Origin: Gammaproteobacteria bacterium
GTDB taxonomy: Bacteria; Pseudomonadota; Gammaproteobacteria; Steroidobacterales; Woeseiaceae
DNA: 54,455 nt
Assembly (NCBI GenBank): GCA_029884165.1
Contig: JAOUIH010000016.1
Span: 1-54,455 of the forward strand
Direction of reading: 5' to 3'
How positions within the stretch are numbered: position 1 is the first letter of the stretch; each line of letters starts with the position of its first letter. Both the position numbers and the translations under genes were made by a program. Positions 1 to 8,940 of this stretch are shown here, piece by piece. The notes under the pieces are model-generated. The model saw only the letters and a list, made by a program, of their open reading frames with translations. It did not search any database and had not been told where the DNA came from.

Positions 1-2
1 TA

Positions 3-458
3 GGCGGCGCGTCCGGCGGCTTTACGTCCGGGCGCAAGGAAATCGTTGCATGGCTCCGCCAGCGCTCCCGACCCTATCTGTTCTCGAACTCTGTCGCTCC
101 GATAATTGCGGCGACCTCGATTGCAGTACTCGACCTCGTCGAAACTGACTCGTCACTGCGCGCAAAGCTGCATGAGAACGCGAGCTACTTTCGCCGGAAG
201 ATGACCGAACTGGGATTCGACCTCAAGCCGGGAGAGCATCCAATTATCCCGGTCATGCTGGGTGACGCAAAACTCGCCAGCCGAATGGCCGATCGCCTCC
301 TCGAGCACGGAATTTACGTTATAGGTTTTTCGTTCCCCGTCGTCCCCAAGGGCCAGGCTCGGATTCGCACGCAGATGTCTGCGGGTCACACTCGGGATCA
401 CCTGGATAAGGCTGTCAATGCGTTTGCGGCGGTAGGCCGCGAACTGGGTGTCATATAG
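3..458 (+). CDS. kbl: 2-amino-3-ketobutyrate CoA ligase (glycine C-acetyltransferase), 3' part
   Basis: C-terminal 151 residues of a PLP-dependent alpha-oxoamine synthase family enzyme; the 5' part lies outside the window. Kbl cleaves 2-amino-3-ketobutyrate with CoA to glycine and acetyl-CoA in the cytoplasm. The visible part opens with [13 protein letters not shown], which in the family directly follows the PLP-binding lysine, so that lysine is just off the left edge. [12 protein letters not shown] and the end segment [17 protein letters not shown] are typical of Kbl. The stop at 456-458 is two bases before the tdh start, so the two genes form the usual kbl-tdh threonine degradation operon. 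Other oxoamine synthases (BioF, HemA) are less likely because of the tdh neighbour. Confidence 0.95.
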   Translation, partial: GGASGGFTSGRKEIVAWLRQRSRPYLFSNSVAPIIAATSIAVLDLVETDSSLRAKLHENASYFRRKMTELGFDLKPGEHPIIPVMLGDAKLASRMADRLLEHGIYVIGFSFPVVPKGQARIRTQMSAGHTRDHLDKAVNAFAAVGRELGVI

Positions 459-460
459 AT

Positions 461-1486
461 ATGAAAGCGCTGGTGAAGGCCAAACCGGAACGCGGCATTT
501 GGCTCGAGAAGGTCAAGAAGCCGGAGATCGGCCACAACGACGTGCTGATCAAGGTTCACCGCAGCGCGATTTGCGGTACGGACATCCACATCTACCAGTG
601 GGACGACTGGGCAAGGAAGACCATTCCCGTTCCGCTGGCGGTCGGCCACGAGTTTTGCGGCGAGGTCGTCGAATGTGGCAGTGAGGTGCGCGGCCTCGAA
701 CCCGGCGACCGCGTTTCCGCAGAGGGGCATATAACCTGCGGCGTCTGCCGTAACTGCCGTGCCGGCAGGCGGCACCTCTGCCGAAACACCGAGGGAGTCG
801 GAGTAAACAGGCCAGGTGCATTCGCCGAATACATTTCCGTGCCTGCCTTCAATGTCTTTAGGCTGCCGGACGCCATATCGGACGACATTGGCTCGATACT
901 GGACCCGCTGGGCAATGCGACCCACACCGCCTTGTCTTTCGACCTGGTCGGCGAGGACGTGCTGATCACAGGCGCCGGCCCGATCGGCATAATGGCCGTC
1001 GCGATTGCCCGCTACGCAGGTGCCCGCCACGTCGTGATCACGGATGTCAACGAGTACCGGCTGGAACTCGCACGGCAAATGGGGGCCACGGTGGCCCTGA
1101 ACGTACGCACTGGTTCACTCGACGAGACTATGCGCGAACTGGGCATGAAGGAGGGTTTCGATGTCGGCATGGAGATGTCCGGGAATCCGGCGGCATTTCG
1201 CGACCTGCTGCGAACGATGCACCACGGCGGCAAGGTCGCACTGCTGGGAATCCCCCCTGGTGATACCGCGATCGACTGGAACCACGTCATATTCAAGGGA
1301 TTGATCCTGAAAGGTATTTACGGCAGGGAAATGTTCGAGACCTGGTACAAGATGTCCAGCATGCTGCAAAGCGGCCTCGACATTCGGCCGGTAATCACCC
1401 ACCACTTCCCGGTCGGTGACTACCAGGACGCGTTCGCACTGATGGAATCCGGCCAGTCCGGAAAAATTATCCTGCACTGGGACTAA
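461..1486 (+). CDS. tdh: L-threonine 3-dehydrogenase
   Basis: Zinc-dependent medium-chain dehydrogenase of 341 residues, the length of the E. coli enzyme. It oxidises L-threonine with NAD+ to 2-amino-3-ketobutyrate, the substrate of the preceding kbl product. Catalytic zinc ligands are visible as Cys38 in AICGTDIH and His63-Glu64 in VGHEF. The structural zinc lobe is [15 protein letters not shown]. The Rossmann motif is [10 protein letters not shown] near residue 171. The C-terminal half has the Tdh-like [14 protein letters not shown]. The ATG is two bases after the kbl stop, consistent with translational coupling. It is convergent with sppA. Confidence 0.97.
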   Translation: MKALVKAKPERGIWLEKVKKPEIGHNDVLIKVHRSAICGTDIHIYQWDDWARKTIPVPLAVGHEFCGEVVECGSEVRGLEPGDRVSAEGHITCGVCRNCRAGRRHLCRNTEGVGVNRPGAFAEYISVPAFNVFRLPDAISDDIGSILDPLGNATHTALSFDLVGEDVLITGAGPIGIMAVAIARYAGARHVVITDVNEYRLELARQMGATVALNVRTGSLDETMRELGMKEGFDVGMEMSGNPAAFRDLLRTMHHGGKVALLGIPPGDTAIDWNHVIFKGLILKGIYGREMFETWYKMSSMLQSGLDIRPVITHHFPVGDYQDAFALMESGQSGKIILHWD

Positions 1487-1528
1487 TCGCAGTCAATACG
1501 CAACGGCGAGACCCGGAGTCTGGCCTGC

Positions 1529-3376
1529 CTATTCGATAACGCAGAAGCAGTGCGCGTAGACACCCTTCGGATCATCGAAGCGGAGTGCAGGCGACAGCAT
1601 ATCCTCCATGCGTCGCGCGAGGCGCTCGATGGCGCCGCGCGGTGCCGCGATGCTCGTCAACCTGATACCCGCCGCGCGAGCGCCTCCCAACAAGTCAACG
1701 ATGAACTCTTCCGCCGGGCTGAGCTCCATTTCCAGGTACTTCAGGCCGTAACCGTCCTCGTCCAGGCCCGCCAGTTCCGCCGCCTCCATGATTGCGTCCT
1801 CCACATCACCGATCTCGTCGATGAGACCGTTCGCGAGGGCGTCGGCGCCGGTCCATACCTGGCCCTGCGCGATGGCGTCAACGTCGCCCACGTCCATCTC
1901 TCGATGCATGGCGACGTACGAAACAAACTGGTTGTAGCCGTGCTCGATGACGGACTGGAAGAGTCGCTGCGCATCATCAGACATCTCCCGGTCCACACGG
2001 AATTCTCCGGCCCAACGAGTGGATCCGACACCATCCGACGTTATGCCGATAGTATCGAGTGAGCGCTGGAAGGTCGGAAACATGCCGAATATGCCTATCG
2101 ATCCCGTAATCGTCGTCTCACGGGCAAGAATCCTGTCTGCCGCCATCGAAATCCAGTAGCCGCCAGACGCGGCGACGCTGCTCATAGACGCCACTACGGG
2201 CTTGCCGGCTTCCTGCAGCGCCGCGATCTCGTTTCGAATCTGCTCGGACGCGTACGCACTGCCACCTGGACTATCAACGCGCAGCACCACGGCCTTTACG
2301 CTTTCATCAACCCTGGCCTGGCGCAGCAGGCGGGCCGTCGACTCTCCTCCGATTGTTCCGGGTGGCTGCGTGCCGTTAAGGATTTCTCCGGACGCAACGA
2401 CGATTGCGACATTGCTGCCTGCGGAAAACTTGCTGTCCATCAGGCGCATCTGCGCAAGGTAATCTTTCATCCTTGTCGCCGCGTAGCCGCGATCGCTGTC
2501 TTCATCTTCCGCAGCATATGCCGTTATCTTTCCACGCAGCTCCGAATGCGTCAGCAGGCCGTCGAAGAATCCCAACGACAGCGCTACTCGTGCAAGATCG
2601 TTTTCGTGCTCCGACAAATGCGATAGCACGTTCTCCGAAAAGTCTGAGACTGCCGCCTCCGCCAGCTCCCGCGCTTCGGCTATATCGGCCTGGTACCGGC
2701 CCCATAGCTGGCCGATCAGTCGCTCGCGCGACTCCCGGTCTTCGGCAGACATATCCTCGCGCGTAAACGGTTCGACGGCCGACTTGTGCGTTCCGACGCG
2801 GAAAACGTTCCAATCGACCTGTAACTTATCAATCAGCCGGCTGTAATAATTGAGATACATGCCGAACCCCTGCGGGAAGAACAACCCGTCGGGATGCATG
2901 TAGACCTCGTCCGCCCTTGCCGCGAGATAGTAGGCCCCCTGGCCATAGAACCCCGCGTTGGCGACGACGGGCTTACCCGAATCACGGAAATCGTCGATCG
3001 CCTCACCGACGCGCTCGAGCTTGCTCAAGCCTGCTCCACCAAGGCCGCCGAGTTCGAGGACTACGACCCTGATGCGATCGTCGTCTTTCGCGTAGCGCAG
3101 CGCATCGACGATATCCTGCACCAGCGTCTGCGGATCAGCCTCGTCCAGCAACTCGGCCATCGCCCGATCATACGGGTCTCCCTCCAACTGTTCGACCAGG
3201 GCGCCGGCCGGCTCGATGAGCAGGGCCGCTTTGCCGGGGATGGGAGTCGTCGTCGATGACAGTGCTCCGACGAATATCGCGAATACGAAGAGTAGCAACA
3301 ACAAATGCAGGACCTTGCGCAGCCCGTCGGCTGTAGCCCAGATCAGCGAAAACAGTTTCTTGATTGCTTTGCGCAT
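1529..3376 (-). CDS. sppA: signal peptide peptidase SppA, 67 kDa type
   Basis: Membrane-anchored serine protease of 615 residues that degrades cleaved signal peptides in the inner membrane. One N-terminal transmembrane segment (about residues 21-40) is followed by tandem SppA domains, as in the long form of E. coli. The general-base lysine is Lys198 in GTHKSAVEPF and the nucleophile is Ser404 in SVAASGGYWIS. The substrate-binding repeat SPGGSA lies near residue 370. The start MRKAIKKLF has AAGGA upstream (aataaggacATG). The sugar dehydrogenase gene lies 95 bases upstream on the same strand. Confidence 0.95.
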   Translation of the reverse strand: MRKAIKKLFSLIWATADGLRKVLHLLLLLFVFAIFVGALSSTTTPIPGKAALLIEPAGALVEQLEGDPYDRAMAELLDEADPQTLVQDIVDALRYAKDDDRIRVVVLELGGLGGAGLSKLERVGEAIDDFRDSGKPVVANAGFYGQGAYYLAARADEVYMHPDGLFFPQGFGMYLNYYSRLIDKLQVDWNVFRVGTHKSAVEPFTREDMSAEDRESRERLIGQLWGRYQADIAEARELAEAAVSDFSENVLSHLSEHENDLARVALSLGFFDGLLTHSELRGKITAYAAEDEDSDRGYAATRMKDYLAQMRLMDSKFSAGSNVAIVVASGEILNGTQPPGTIGGESTARLLRQARVDESVKAVVLRVDSPGGSAYASEQIRNEIAALQEAGKPVVASMSSVAASGGYWISMAADRILARETTITGSIGIFGMFPTFQRSLDTIGITSDGVGSTRWAGEFRVDREMSDDAQRLFQSVIEHGYNQFVSYVAMHREMDVGDVDAIAQGQVWTGADALANGLIDEIGDVEDAIMEAAELAGLDEDGYGLKYLEMELSPAEEFIVDLLGGARAAGIRLTSIAAPRGAIERLARRMEDMLSPALRFDDPKGVYAHCFCVIE

Positions 3377-3471
3377 GTCCTTATTCCATTACTTCAGATT
3401 TCTTGTATGTGGCCGCGACTGCAATGCCCGGCAGGCCACGGACACGTATCGGCAGCCCATTGTCTCGTTGC

Positions 3472-4596
3472 TCACTCCGCGCTTAGCGGCTCAACCAAGG
3501 GTAACGTGTAACGGATGCGATACAGCTTACCTGCCTGGTCGTCACTGACCAGGACCGAGCCATCCGGCATTTCGAGCAGGTCGACGGGCCGTCCCGACAC
3601 AGCGCCGTTGTTGAGCCAGCCATCAGCGAATACCTCGTAGCCTGTCGATCGGCTATCGGCCAATCTGACCAGGCTGATCCGGTAACCGATCTTCTCGGAC
3701 CGGTTCCAGGACCCGTGTTCCGCAATCAGCACCTGGTGCCTGTATTGCTCGGGAAACATCTCGCCCTGGTAAAAAAGAATTCCGAGCGGGGCGACGTGCG
3801 GACCCAGCTTCTGCGCTGGTGGCTCGAATTCCGAACAGTCCCGCCCTGATCCGAATTCCGGGTCCGGAATTTCGCCACCGTGGCAATACGGGAATCCGAA
3901 GTGCTGCCCAACTACTCGTAACCTGTTGAGCTCCCCGGGGGGCAGATCGTCACCCAGCATGTCACGCCCATTGTCCGTAAACCACAACTCCCCGGTCTCC
4001 GGGTGCCAGGCGAAACCAACGGAATTGCGCACGCCGTAAGCGACAACTTCGGGTCCGCTGCCATCGGCCTGCATCCGGACAATCGTACCGAAGCCGTCAC
4101 GGTCGCAGACATTGCACGGCGCACCAATACTCATGTAAAGCTTGCCGTCGGGCCCGAAATCGATATAACGCCAGCCGTGATGCCTTTCCGATGGAAAACT
4201 ATCGTAGAGCATTTCGAATCGGGCATCTTCCCGGAGGTTTTTGTCGATGGCAGGAAAGCGCAAGAGGCGCGTGGTTTCGGCCACATACAGCGCACCGTCC
4301 CTGTATGCAATGCCGTTTGGCGTCTTCAGCCCGTCGGCAATCGTCACAACCGTGGGCCAGGTCGATCCCTCGTTGACAACCGCGTAGACACGACCTTCGC
4401 GCCGGGTCGCCACAAAGACAGTACCGTTCGCACCCAGCGCCAGGGATCGTGCATCCGGAACCTGGTCCGTATATACGTCGATCGTGAAACCGGCCGGCAA
4501 TCTAATGTCGGCGAGGGCGGAGTCCGGCTGCGCGTTGGCAAGACCCGTGAACATCAATGCCACGCAGCATCCGAGTCGTTTATGGATTGTTCTCAC
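3472..4596 (-). CDS. secreted PQQ-type sugar (glucose/sorbosone) dehydrogenase
   Basis: Protein of 374 residues of the glucose/sorbosone dehydrogenase beta-propeller family. It begins at a GTG and has a signal peptide probably cut after LANA (residue about 22), so it should act in the periplasm. Propeller motifs include LPAGFTIDVYTD, GANGTVFVATRREGRVYAV, GWRYIDFGPDGKLYMSIG, GELWFTDNGRD and PDGSVLVSDDQAGKLYRIRY. Known members use PQQ to oxidise aldoses or related compounds to lactones and pass electrons to the respiratory chain. The real substrate cannot be read from sequence, and some homologues are uncharacterised. CNVC and two further cysteines could form disulfides. It follows the TRAP transporter genes by 54 bases on the same strand, so co-transcription is possible. 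Confidence 0.85.
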   Translation of the reverse strand: MRTIHKRLGCCVALMFTGLANAQPDSALADIRLPAGFTIDVYTDQVPDARSLALGANGTVFVATRREGRVYAVVNEGSTWPTVVTIADGLKTPNGIAYRDGALYVAETTRLLRFPAIDKNLREDARFEMLYDSFPSERHHGWRYIDFGPDGKLYMSIGAPCNVCDRDGFGTIVRMQADGSGPEVVAYGVRNSVGFAWHPETGELWFTDNGRDMLGDDLPPGELNRLRVVGQHFGFPYCHGGEIPDPEFGSGRDCSEFEPPAQKLGPHVAPLGILFYQGEMFPEQYRHQVLIAEHGSWNRSEKIGYRISLVRLADSRSTGYEVFADGWLNNGAVSGRPVDLLEMPDGSVLVSDDQAGKLYRIRYTLPLVEPLSAE

Positions 4597-4650
4597 GCAA
4601 AATTCCGAATGTCCGGGTGATTAAACGAGGAAAGAGTCCGACACCACCGC

Positions 4651-5910
4651 TTACGGGTCGCCCAGCAGTACCAGTGACAGGGCCGGCCAGTACGTAATGA
4701 TAATTACTGCCAGCATCAGGATAACGAGGAATGGGAACGTCGCATAATAGACGTTCATTATCGGCTTCTCGAAGCGATAGCTTGCGATGAAGAGATTCAG
4801 TCCCACAGGCGGCGTCAGGTAACCTAGCTGCATTGCGGCGAGGAACACGATACCGAGATGCACCTCATTGACGCCGTACTGTGCGGCGATCGGCAGGATC
4901 AGCGGAACCACCAGCACGATGGCCGAGAAAATATCCAGTATCGCACCGAGAATCAGAAGGAAAACGAACAGCAGGAGCAGGAAACTCGCCTGGCTGGACA
5001 CCAGCTCGGCCACGTATGCAAGGATCTGCTGCGGCACTCCCGCATCGATCATGTAGTTCGTCGAGGCAAGCGATACGCCGAGGATGATCAGGATGCCGCC
5101 AACCAGCAGCATGGACTCCCGCATTACGCGCGGAAGTTCGCGGAGCGGAATTTCGCGCAGTATGAACACCTCGACGAACAGCACGTACAATGCCGTGATC
5201 GCCGCCGCCTCCGACACCGCGAACTTTCCGGAATAGATTCCGCCAAGAACCACGATGGGCAGCGGTATCTCCCACTTCGACTCGCGTATAGCGGCGCCGA
5301 GCTCATGAAACGAGAATGCTTTGAGCGTCTGGCGATTGCCTCGACCAATCCACAGACTGTAGCCGCCGAGCATCACGAGCATCAGCAACCCCGGGAGGAT
5401 TCCTGCCCGGAACAGGTCGTCGATCGAAACCTCCGCAATGACGCCATAAAGGATCAGCGGCAATGATGGCGCGAACAGGAGCCCCAGGCTTCCGGACGTC
5501 GTCACGAGCCCAAGGTTGAAGTTGTCAGGATACTTGTCGTGTTGCAGGGCCGGATACAGGATTGCGCCGAGTGCAATGATCGTCACGCCCGACGCTCCGG
5601 TAAATGCCGTGAAAACGGCACAGGCCCCCAGGGCGACCAGAGCCAGCCCGCCGGGCATCCAGCCCAGGAGCGCGCCGGTCAGGCGAACGAGGCGGCGCGG
5701 CGCTTTGCTTTCGCTCAGCAGGTAACCCGCAAACGTAAACAAGGGGATCGCCGACAGGAACGGCATGCTGGCTATCCCGAGGACCTCAATGGCGATTGCC
5801 ATCAGGTCGATGCCTTCTTTCTGGTAGCCGAGCATCGCGCTCGCCGCGATGATTGCGAATAGCGGAGCCCCGAAAATCGCAAGGATAAGCAGTGCGGCGC
5901 CCAGAAACAT
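4651..5910 (-). CDS. dctM: TRAP transporter large permease, DctM type
   Basis: Hydrophobic protein of 419 residues, the ion-transporter family subunit that carries out Na+-coupled solute import in TRAP systems. It has about 11-12 membrane segments from MFLGAALLILAIF to the C-terminus. Family signatures include FLSAIPLFTFAGYLLSES, ASGVTIIALGAILYPAL and YLTPPVGLNLFIA. The start is the ATG at 5910, which shares one base with the dctQ stop (TAATG). A longer frame extends upstream, but its extra N-terminus lies inside dctQ and is not protein-like. The family is usually about 425 residues, so this looks full length. Confidence 0.95.
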   Translation of the reverse strand: MFLGAALLILAIFGAPLFAIIAASAMLGYQKEGIDLMAIAIEVLGIASMPFLSAIPLFTFAGYLLSESKAPRRLVRLTGALLGWMPGGLALVALGACAVFTAFTGASGVTIIALGAILYPALQHDKYPDNFNLGLVTTSGSLGLLFAPSLPLILYGVIAEVSIDDLFRAGILPGLLMLVMLGGYSLWIGRGNRQTLKAFSFHELGAAIRESKWEIPLPIVVLGGIYSGKFAVSEAAAITALYVLFVEVFILREIPLRELPRVMRESMLLVGGILIILGVSLASTNYMIDAGVPQQILAYVAELVSSQASFLLLLFVFLLILGAILDIFSAIVLVVPLILPIAAQYGVNEVHLGIVFLAAMQLGYLTPPVGLNLFIASYRFEKPIMNVYYATFPFLVILMLAVIIITYWPALSLVLLGDP

Positions 5911-6413
5911 TACTGCTGACCCGGTTTGACCAGCTGGCGTGCCTCGGTGCCGAATGACAGCAGGAATCGATAGCTCATGATCGCAAATGCCACCGGCAGA
6001 ATCGAATACACCATCCAGGCCGGTACGTCGACCAGTACCGTGTCGCCCACGGAGAGTCGCACGTACCGATAGGACTGCCATGCGAGTACGCCACACATGA
6101 ATGAAGCGAATGCATCGACCATCATCACGGGCACGCGCGCATACTTCTTCGGCACGAAGTGGGACACAATATCGATCCGCAAATGCCTGTTACTGCGGCT
6201 CGCCGCGATCGACGCAATGAGGGCAATCCAGAGGACCATAAGCTTGAGCAGCTCGTCAGCCCATACGAAGCCACCGCTGAAAAACACGCGCAGGACGATT
6301 TGTCCGACCGCGACGATCATCATGCCCGCCAGCAGCAATACCATGACCCCGTTCTCGACCGCGGTTCCCCAGCGCTCGGCTCGACGCAAGAACCCTTCGC
6401 GGGCTGGTTCCAC
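5910..6413 (-). CDS. dctQ: TRAP transporter small permease, DctQ type
   Basis: Protein of 167 residues with four predicted membrane helices, the small membrane subunit that pairs with DctM. The motifs VWADELLKLMVLWIALIASI and SRSNRHLRIDIV are typical of DctQ. The start is a GTG sharing one base with the stop of the upstream solute-binding protein gene (TAGTG), and the stop overlaps dctM by one base. The three genes are therefore tightly coupled at translation. Confidence 0.94.
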   Translation of the reverse strand: MEPAREGFLRRAERWGTAVENGVMVLLLAGMMIVAVGQIVLRVFFSGGFVWADELLKLMVLWIALIASIAASRSNRHLRIDIVSHFVPKKYARVPVMMVDAFASFMCGVLAWQSYRYVRLSVGDTVLVDVPAWMVYSILPVAFAIMSYRFLLSFGTEARQLVKPGQQ

Positions 6414-7450
6414 TAATTGGAGCCCCCGGTCGACGCAGCTGAATCCGCTGCGAGTCCGCTCCGGAAATCCTCGATGTGCTGCCTGATCTCGTCGTACATC
6501 GCCGCAGAGAACATACCCTTCTCCGCCATCTGCCGATTGGTCGCGACGAGGGACGAACGAATTCGTTCGAACTCGCCCTCCGCCGGCTTCACATCTTCTA
6601 TGCCGACGCTCAGCAGTGCCTGCGTTGCGTTCTCCGATTCGGCCGCACTAGCAGCGTTGACGTCCACGTAGACATCGCGCAGCACCTCCGCAACGACCGC
6701 CCGATCCGCAGGATCGAGTTTGTTAATGACGCGTTCGTCGATAGCCATGAAACCCACGACGAAAAGTACCGGCACCTGTGTCAGGTACTTCACTTTAGTG
6801 TGCCACTGCAGGGCCAGCGCGACGACTGGCGGGATCGCCACGATATCGATCAGCCCTGTTTGCAGCCCGGTCAGAACATCCGTTATAGGCAGGGGCACGG
6901 GCGACAACTGCAGCGACTTCATCGCCTCGTAACTGATCAGGTCCCCCTGGGGAAGCCAGACTTTTTTGCCGATCAGATCACCGTGGCCACGCACGGGCTG
7001 GTTGGACAGTACATATGCGAAACCGCCGCTGGCGAATCCGAAAGTCTGAAAACCGCGATCGTCAAAGCCATCCACTAACCGCCGGTCCATCTGTTGTCGA
7101 ACGTACTCGACCTCGGCGAAATTCTCGAACAGAAACGGCAGACCGTAAATATTGAGGTCAGGATACTGCTCCTGAAAATCGGTTGGTGAGAACGTGCCGC
7201 CGTGCAACTGCCCGATCTTGATCTTTTGCAGTACCTTCTGTTCGTTTCCCTGGGCACCGCCCCAGTAGAACTTCAATTTCACACGACCCTGCGTGCGATC
7301 GCCGATCGTATCCGACGCCGCCCGGAACTGTTCTGCCCAGCTTGAGTTCTGCGGCGCAAGAGTCGCAATCTTGATTTGCGTCTGCGCGAGTGACGCTTCA
7401 CCGCCCAAGGCCAACGCCAGTGTAGTGATGAATGTCAGTATTGGTCGCAT
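6413..7450 (-). CDS. tatP: TRAP solute-binding protein, TatP-like DctP family
   Basis: Periplasmic binding protein of 345 residues with a signal peptide probably ending near GEASLAQ (residue about 23). The mature start IKIATLAPQNSSWAEQF, then FYWGGAQGNEQKVLQKIKIG and GLPFLFEN, place it in the DctP family. It resembles the group found with TatT lipoproteins (Treponema pallidum Tp0957 and relatives) rather than C4-dicarboxylate DctP. The conserved arginine that binds a ligand carboxylate in classical DctP proteins is not obvious, so the ligand may differ. The C-terminus ends in a low-complexity AADSAASTGGSN. The gene lies between the TatT gene (42 bases upstream) and dctQ. The tatP name is inferred from context. 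Confidence 0.88.
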   Translation of the reverse strand: MRPILTFITTLALALGGEASLAQTQIKIATLAPQNSSWAEQFRAASDTIGDRTQGRVKLKFYWGGAQGNEQKVLQKIKIGQLHGGTFSPTDFQEQYPDLNIYGLPFLFENFAEVEYVRQQMDRRLVDGFDDRGFQTFGFASGGFAYVLSNQPVRGHGDLIGKKVWLPQGDLISYEAMKSLQLSPVPLPITDVLTGLQTGLIDIVAIPPVVALALQWHTKVKYLTQVPVLFVVGFMAIDERVINKLDPADRAVVAEVLRDVYVDVNAASAAESENATQALLSVGIEDVKPAEGEFERIRSSLVATNRQMAEKGMFSAAMYDEIRQHIEDFRSGLAADSAASTGGSN

Positions 7451-7492
7451 GGTGTATCTCCCTGTTTGCAGTTGAACTGCGTTCCTGATCCC

Positions 7493-8371
7493 TCAGAAAT
7501 AATCGTCGGCGCTGGCAAGCAATTCCTTCGCATCGCGCTGCGCCAAAACATTTGTCAACGTATAGCCGGGAACCTCCGGATCAGCCTCCAGCACCTCGGA
7601 CAGCAGACGGTCGTGAAGCTCTCGTTCGTATAGAGGCCGGGCATAGCCCCGCGCAAATTCAACCTTGGCGCTTAAATCCTGGCCGCCGCCCAGCCGGATT
7701 GCTTCCTCGAAATACTCCCTGCCTTTTTCGGGTTCGCCGCCCAGCGCCGGCGGCCTCAGTGTCGCAAGGATGCCCAGGAACGTGTACACGGAGCCGTCGT
7801 TTTCGCCATCCGGGGCAATGTCGAGGTAACGCTTCAGTAGAGCTTCCATGTGCGGTAAACGGGCCAGCGCATTCCAGTCGTCACTGTGAGTGCGTATGTA
7901 CGCGAGTGACGCAACCGAATACGCATACACGATGTCCGCATGTTTCGATGAGAGTCTTGCGACAGACCCTTCGTAGGCCTCGAAGGTCATTTCCTGCCAG
8001 CCGCAAGAGGCCCGGTATGAATTACAGATGGCCTTGCTGGCATACTGCTGCGCTCTTTCCGTAAGGCGCGCGGCTCGCGCGGGCTCGCCCGCAAAAACTG
8101 CACCGTAAGACGCATAGAGATTGGCCGCTGCGGCGAGCAGCATGGGGTCCTCCGGATTACCCTCGATAAAGCTGTCGAGCAACAGCAGGTAGGCGGGCGC
8201 CCCGTCGCGAACGGTTTCCGGATCGTTCTGGTTAACGACCGCAGCGGACAGGTTATCGGCGAAATTTCCGGCGGCCGACGACACCAGGGTCTGGCAACCG
8301 GCGCCGGTCGCCGACAGAGCCGCCAGGAAAATGACCCGCAGTAGCCACGGCCGTCTGTGTCTCGCACTCAT
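7493..8371 (-). CDS. tatT: TRAP-associated TPR lipoprotein, TatT family
   Basis: Protein of 292 residues with a lipoprotein signal; the lipobox LSATGAGC puts the acylated cysteine at residue 26. The mature part is alpha-helical: FIEGNPEDPMLLAAAANLYASYGAVF, AYSVASLAYIRTHSDDWNALARLP and YTFLGILATLRPPALGG match the degenerate TPR architecture of the TatT family. The Treponema homologue Tp0956 is a trimeric lipoprotein that docks the solute-binding protein and has a channel thought to pass hydrophobic ligands. Here it is the first gene of the operon tatT-tatP-dctQ-dctM, the arrangement expected of a TPAT system. The substrate is unknown. Confidence 0.87.
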   Translation of the reverse strand: MSARHRRPWLLRVIFLAALSATGAGCQTLVSSAAGNFADNLSAAVVNQNDPETVRDGAPAYLLLLDSFIEGNPEDPMLLAAAANLYASYGAVFAGEPARAARLTERAQQYASKAICNSYRASCGWQEMTFEAYEGSVARLSSKHADIVYAYSVASLAYIRTHSDDWNALARLPHMEALLKRYLDIAPDGENDGSVYTFLGILATLRPPALGGEPEKGREYFEEAIRLGGGQDLSAKVEFARGYARPLYERELHDRLLSEVLEADPEVPGYTLTNVLAQRDAKELLASADDYF

Positions 8372-8424
8372 GCCTCAGAGACTCCTCCGCACGGCGTTGG
8401 TTCAGGGGCAGGCGTGCGGTGATT

Positions 8425-8463
8425 CCATATATGGTATACAAATGCCACATATGGCAGCATATG
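8425..8463. promoter_or_regulatory. palindrome-rich operator-like stretch upstream of tatT
   Basis: The 167-base space upstream of tatT holds a perfect palindrome ccatatatgg (8425-8434), the near-palindrome tggtatacaa (8432-8441), an inverted repeat gcca-cata-tggc (8444-8455) and two copies of catatg (8448-8453, 8458-8463). This AT-rich cluster stands out from its GC-rich surroundings. GTATAC-centred sites are common targets of FadR-type GntR regulators of uptake operons, so an operator is plausible. No regulator gene lies nearby. Function is inferred only. Confidence 0.4.
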
Positions 8464-8538
8464 TCGGCCGAACACCACCAGGTCAATCTCGCCGGACGTC
8501 GACCGACCCGGGACCGTATCCGGCCCTGAGGCGGGCAG

Positions 8539-8883
8539 CTAGATCTTTTCCTTGATCCGCGCAGCCTTACCCGTACGGCCTCGCAGGTAGTATAGCTTCG
8601 CGCGGCGTACGTTGCCCTTGCGCTTCACCTGGATGTCGCCGACCGCGGGGCTGTAGGTCTGAAACACGCGCTCGACGCCTTCGCCATGCGAAATCTTGCG
8701 AACGGTGAACGACGAGTTCAGTCCCCGGTTGCGCTTGGCGATGACTACGCCCTCGAATGCCTGCAGGCGGTCGCGGTTGCCTTCGGAAACTTTTACCTGG
8801 ACGACGACGGTGTCGCCGGGGCCGAAGTCCGGAACTTCCCGTGTCATCTGTTCCTGTTCAATCGATTCGATTAATTTGCTCAT
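8539..8883 (-). CDS. rplS: 50S ribosomal protein L19
   Basis: 114 residues, close to the usual 115. L19 sits at the 30S-50S interface of the ribosome. Diagnostic segments are [46 protein letters not shown] (read in parts) and the end [17 protein letters not shown]. It is the last gene of the rpsP-rimM-trmD-rplS operon; the gap to trmD is 57 bases. No strong intrinsic terminator was seen behind it. Confidence 0.98.
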   Translation of the reverse strand: MSKLIESIEQEQMTREVPDFGPGDTVVVQVKVSEGNRDRLQAFEGVVIAKRNRGLNSSFTVRKISHGEGVERVFQTYSPAVGDIQVKRKGNVRRAKLYYLRGRTGKAARIKEKI

Positions 8884-8940
8884 GGTTCTCTACCTGCCAG
8901 CAGCATCGCTGGGAATTGAAATCACCGGGGCCCGTTCCGG

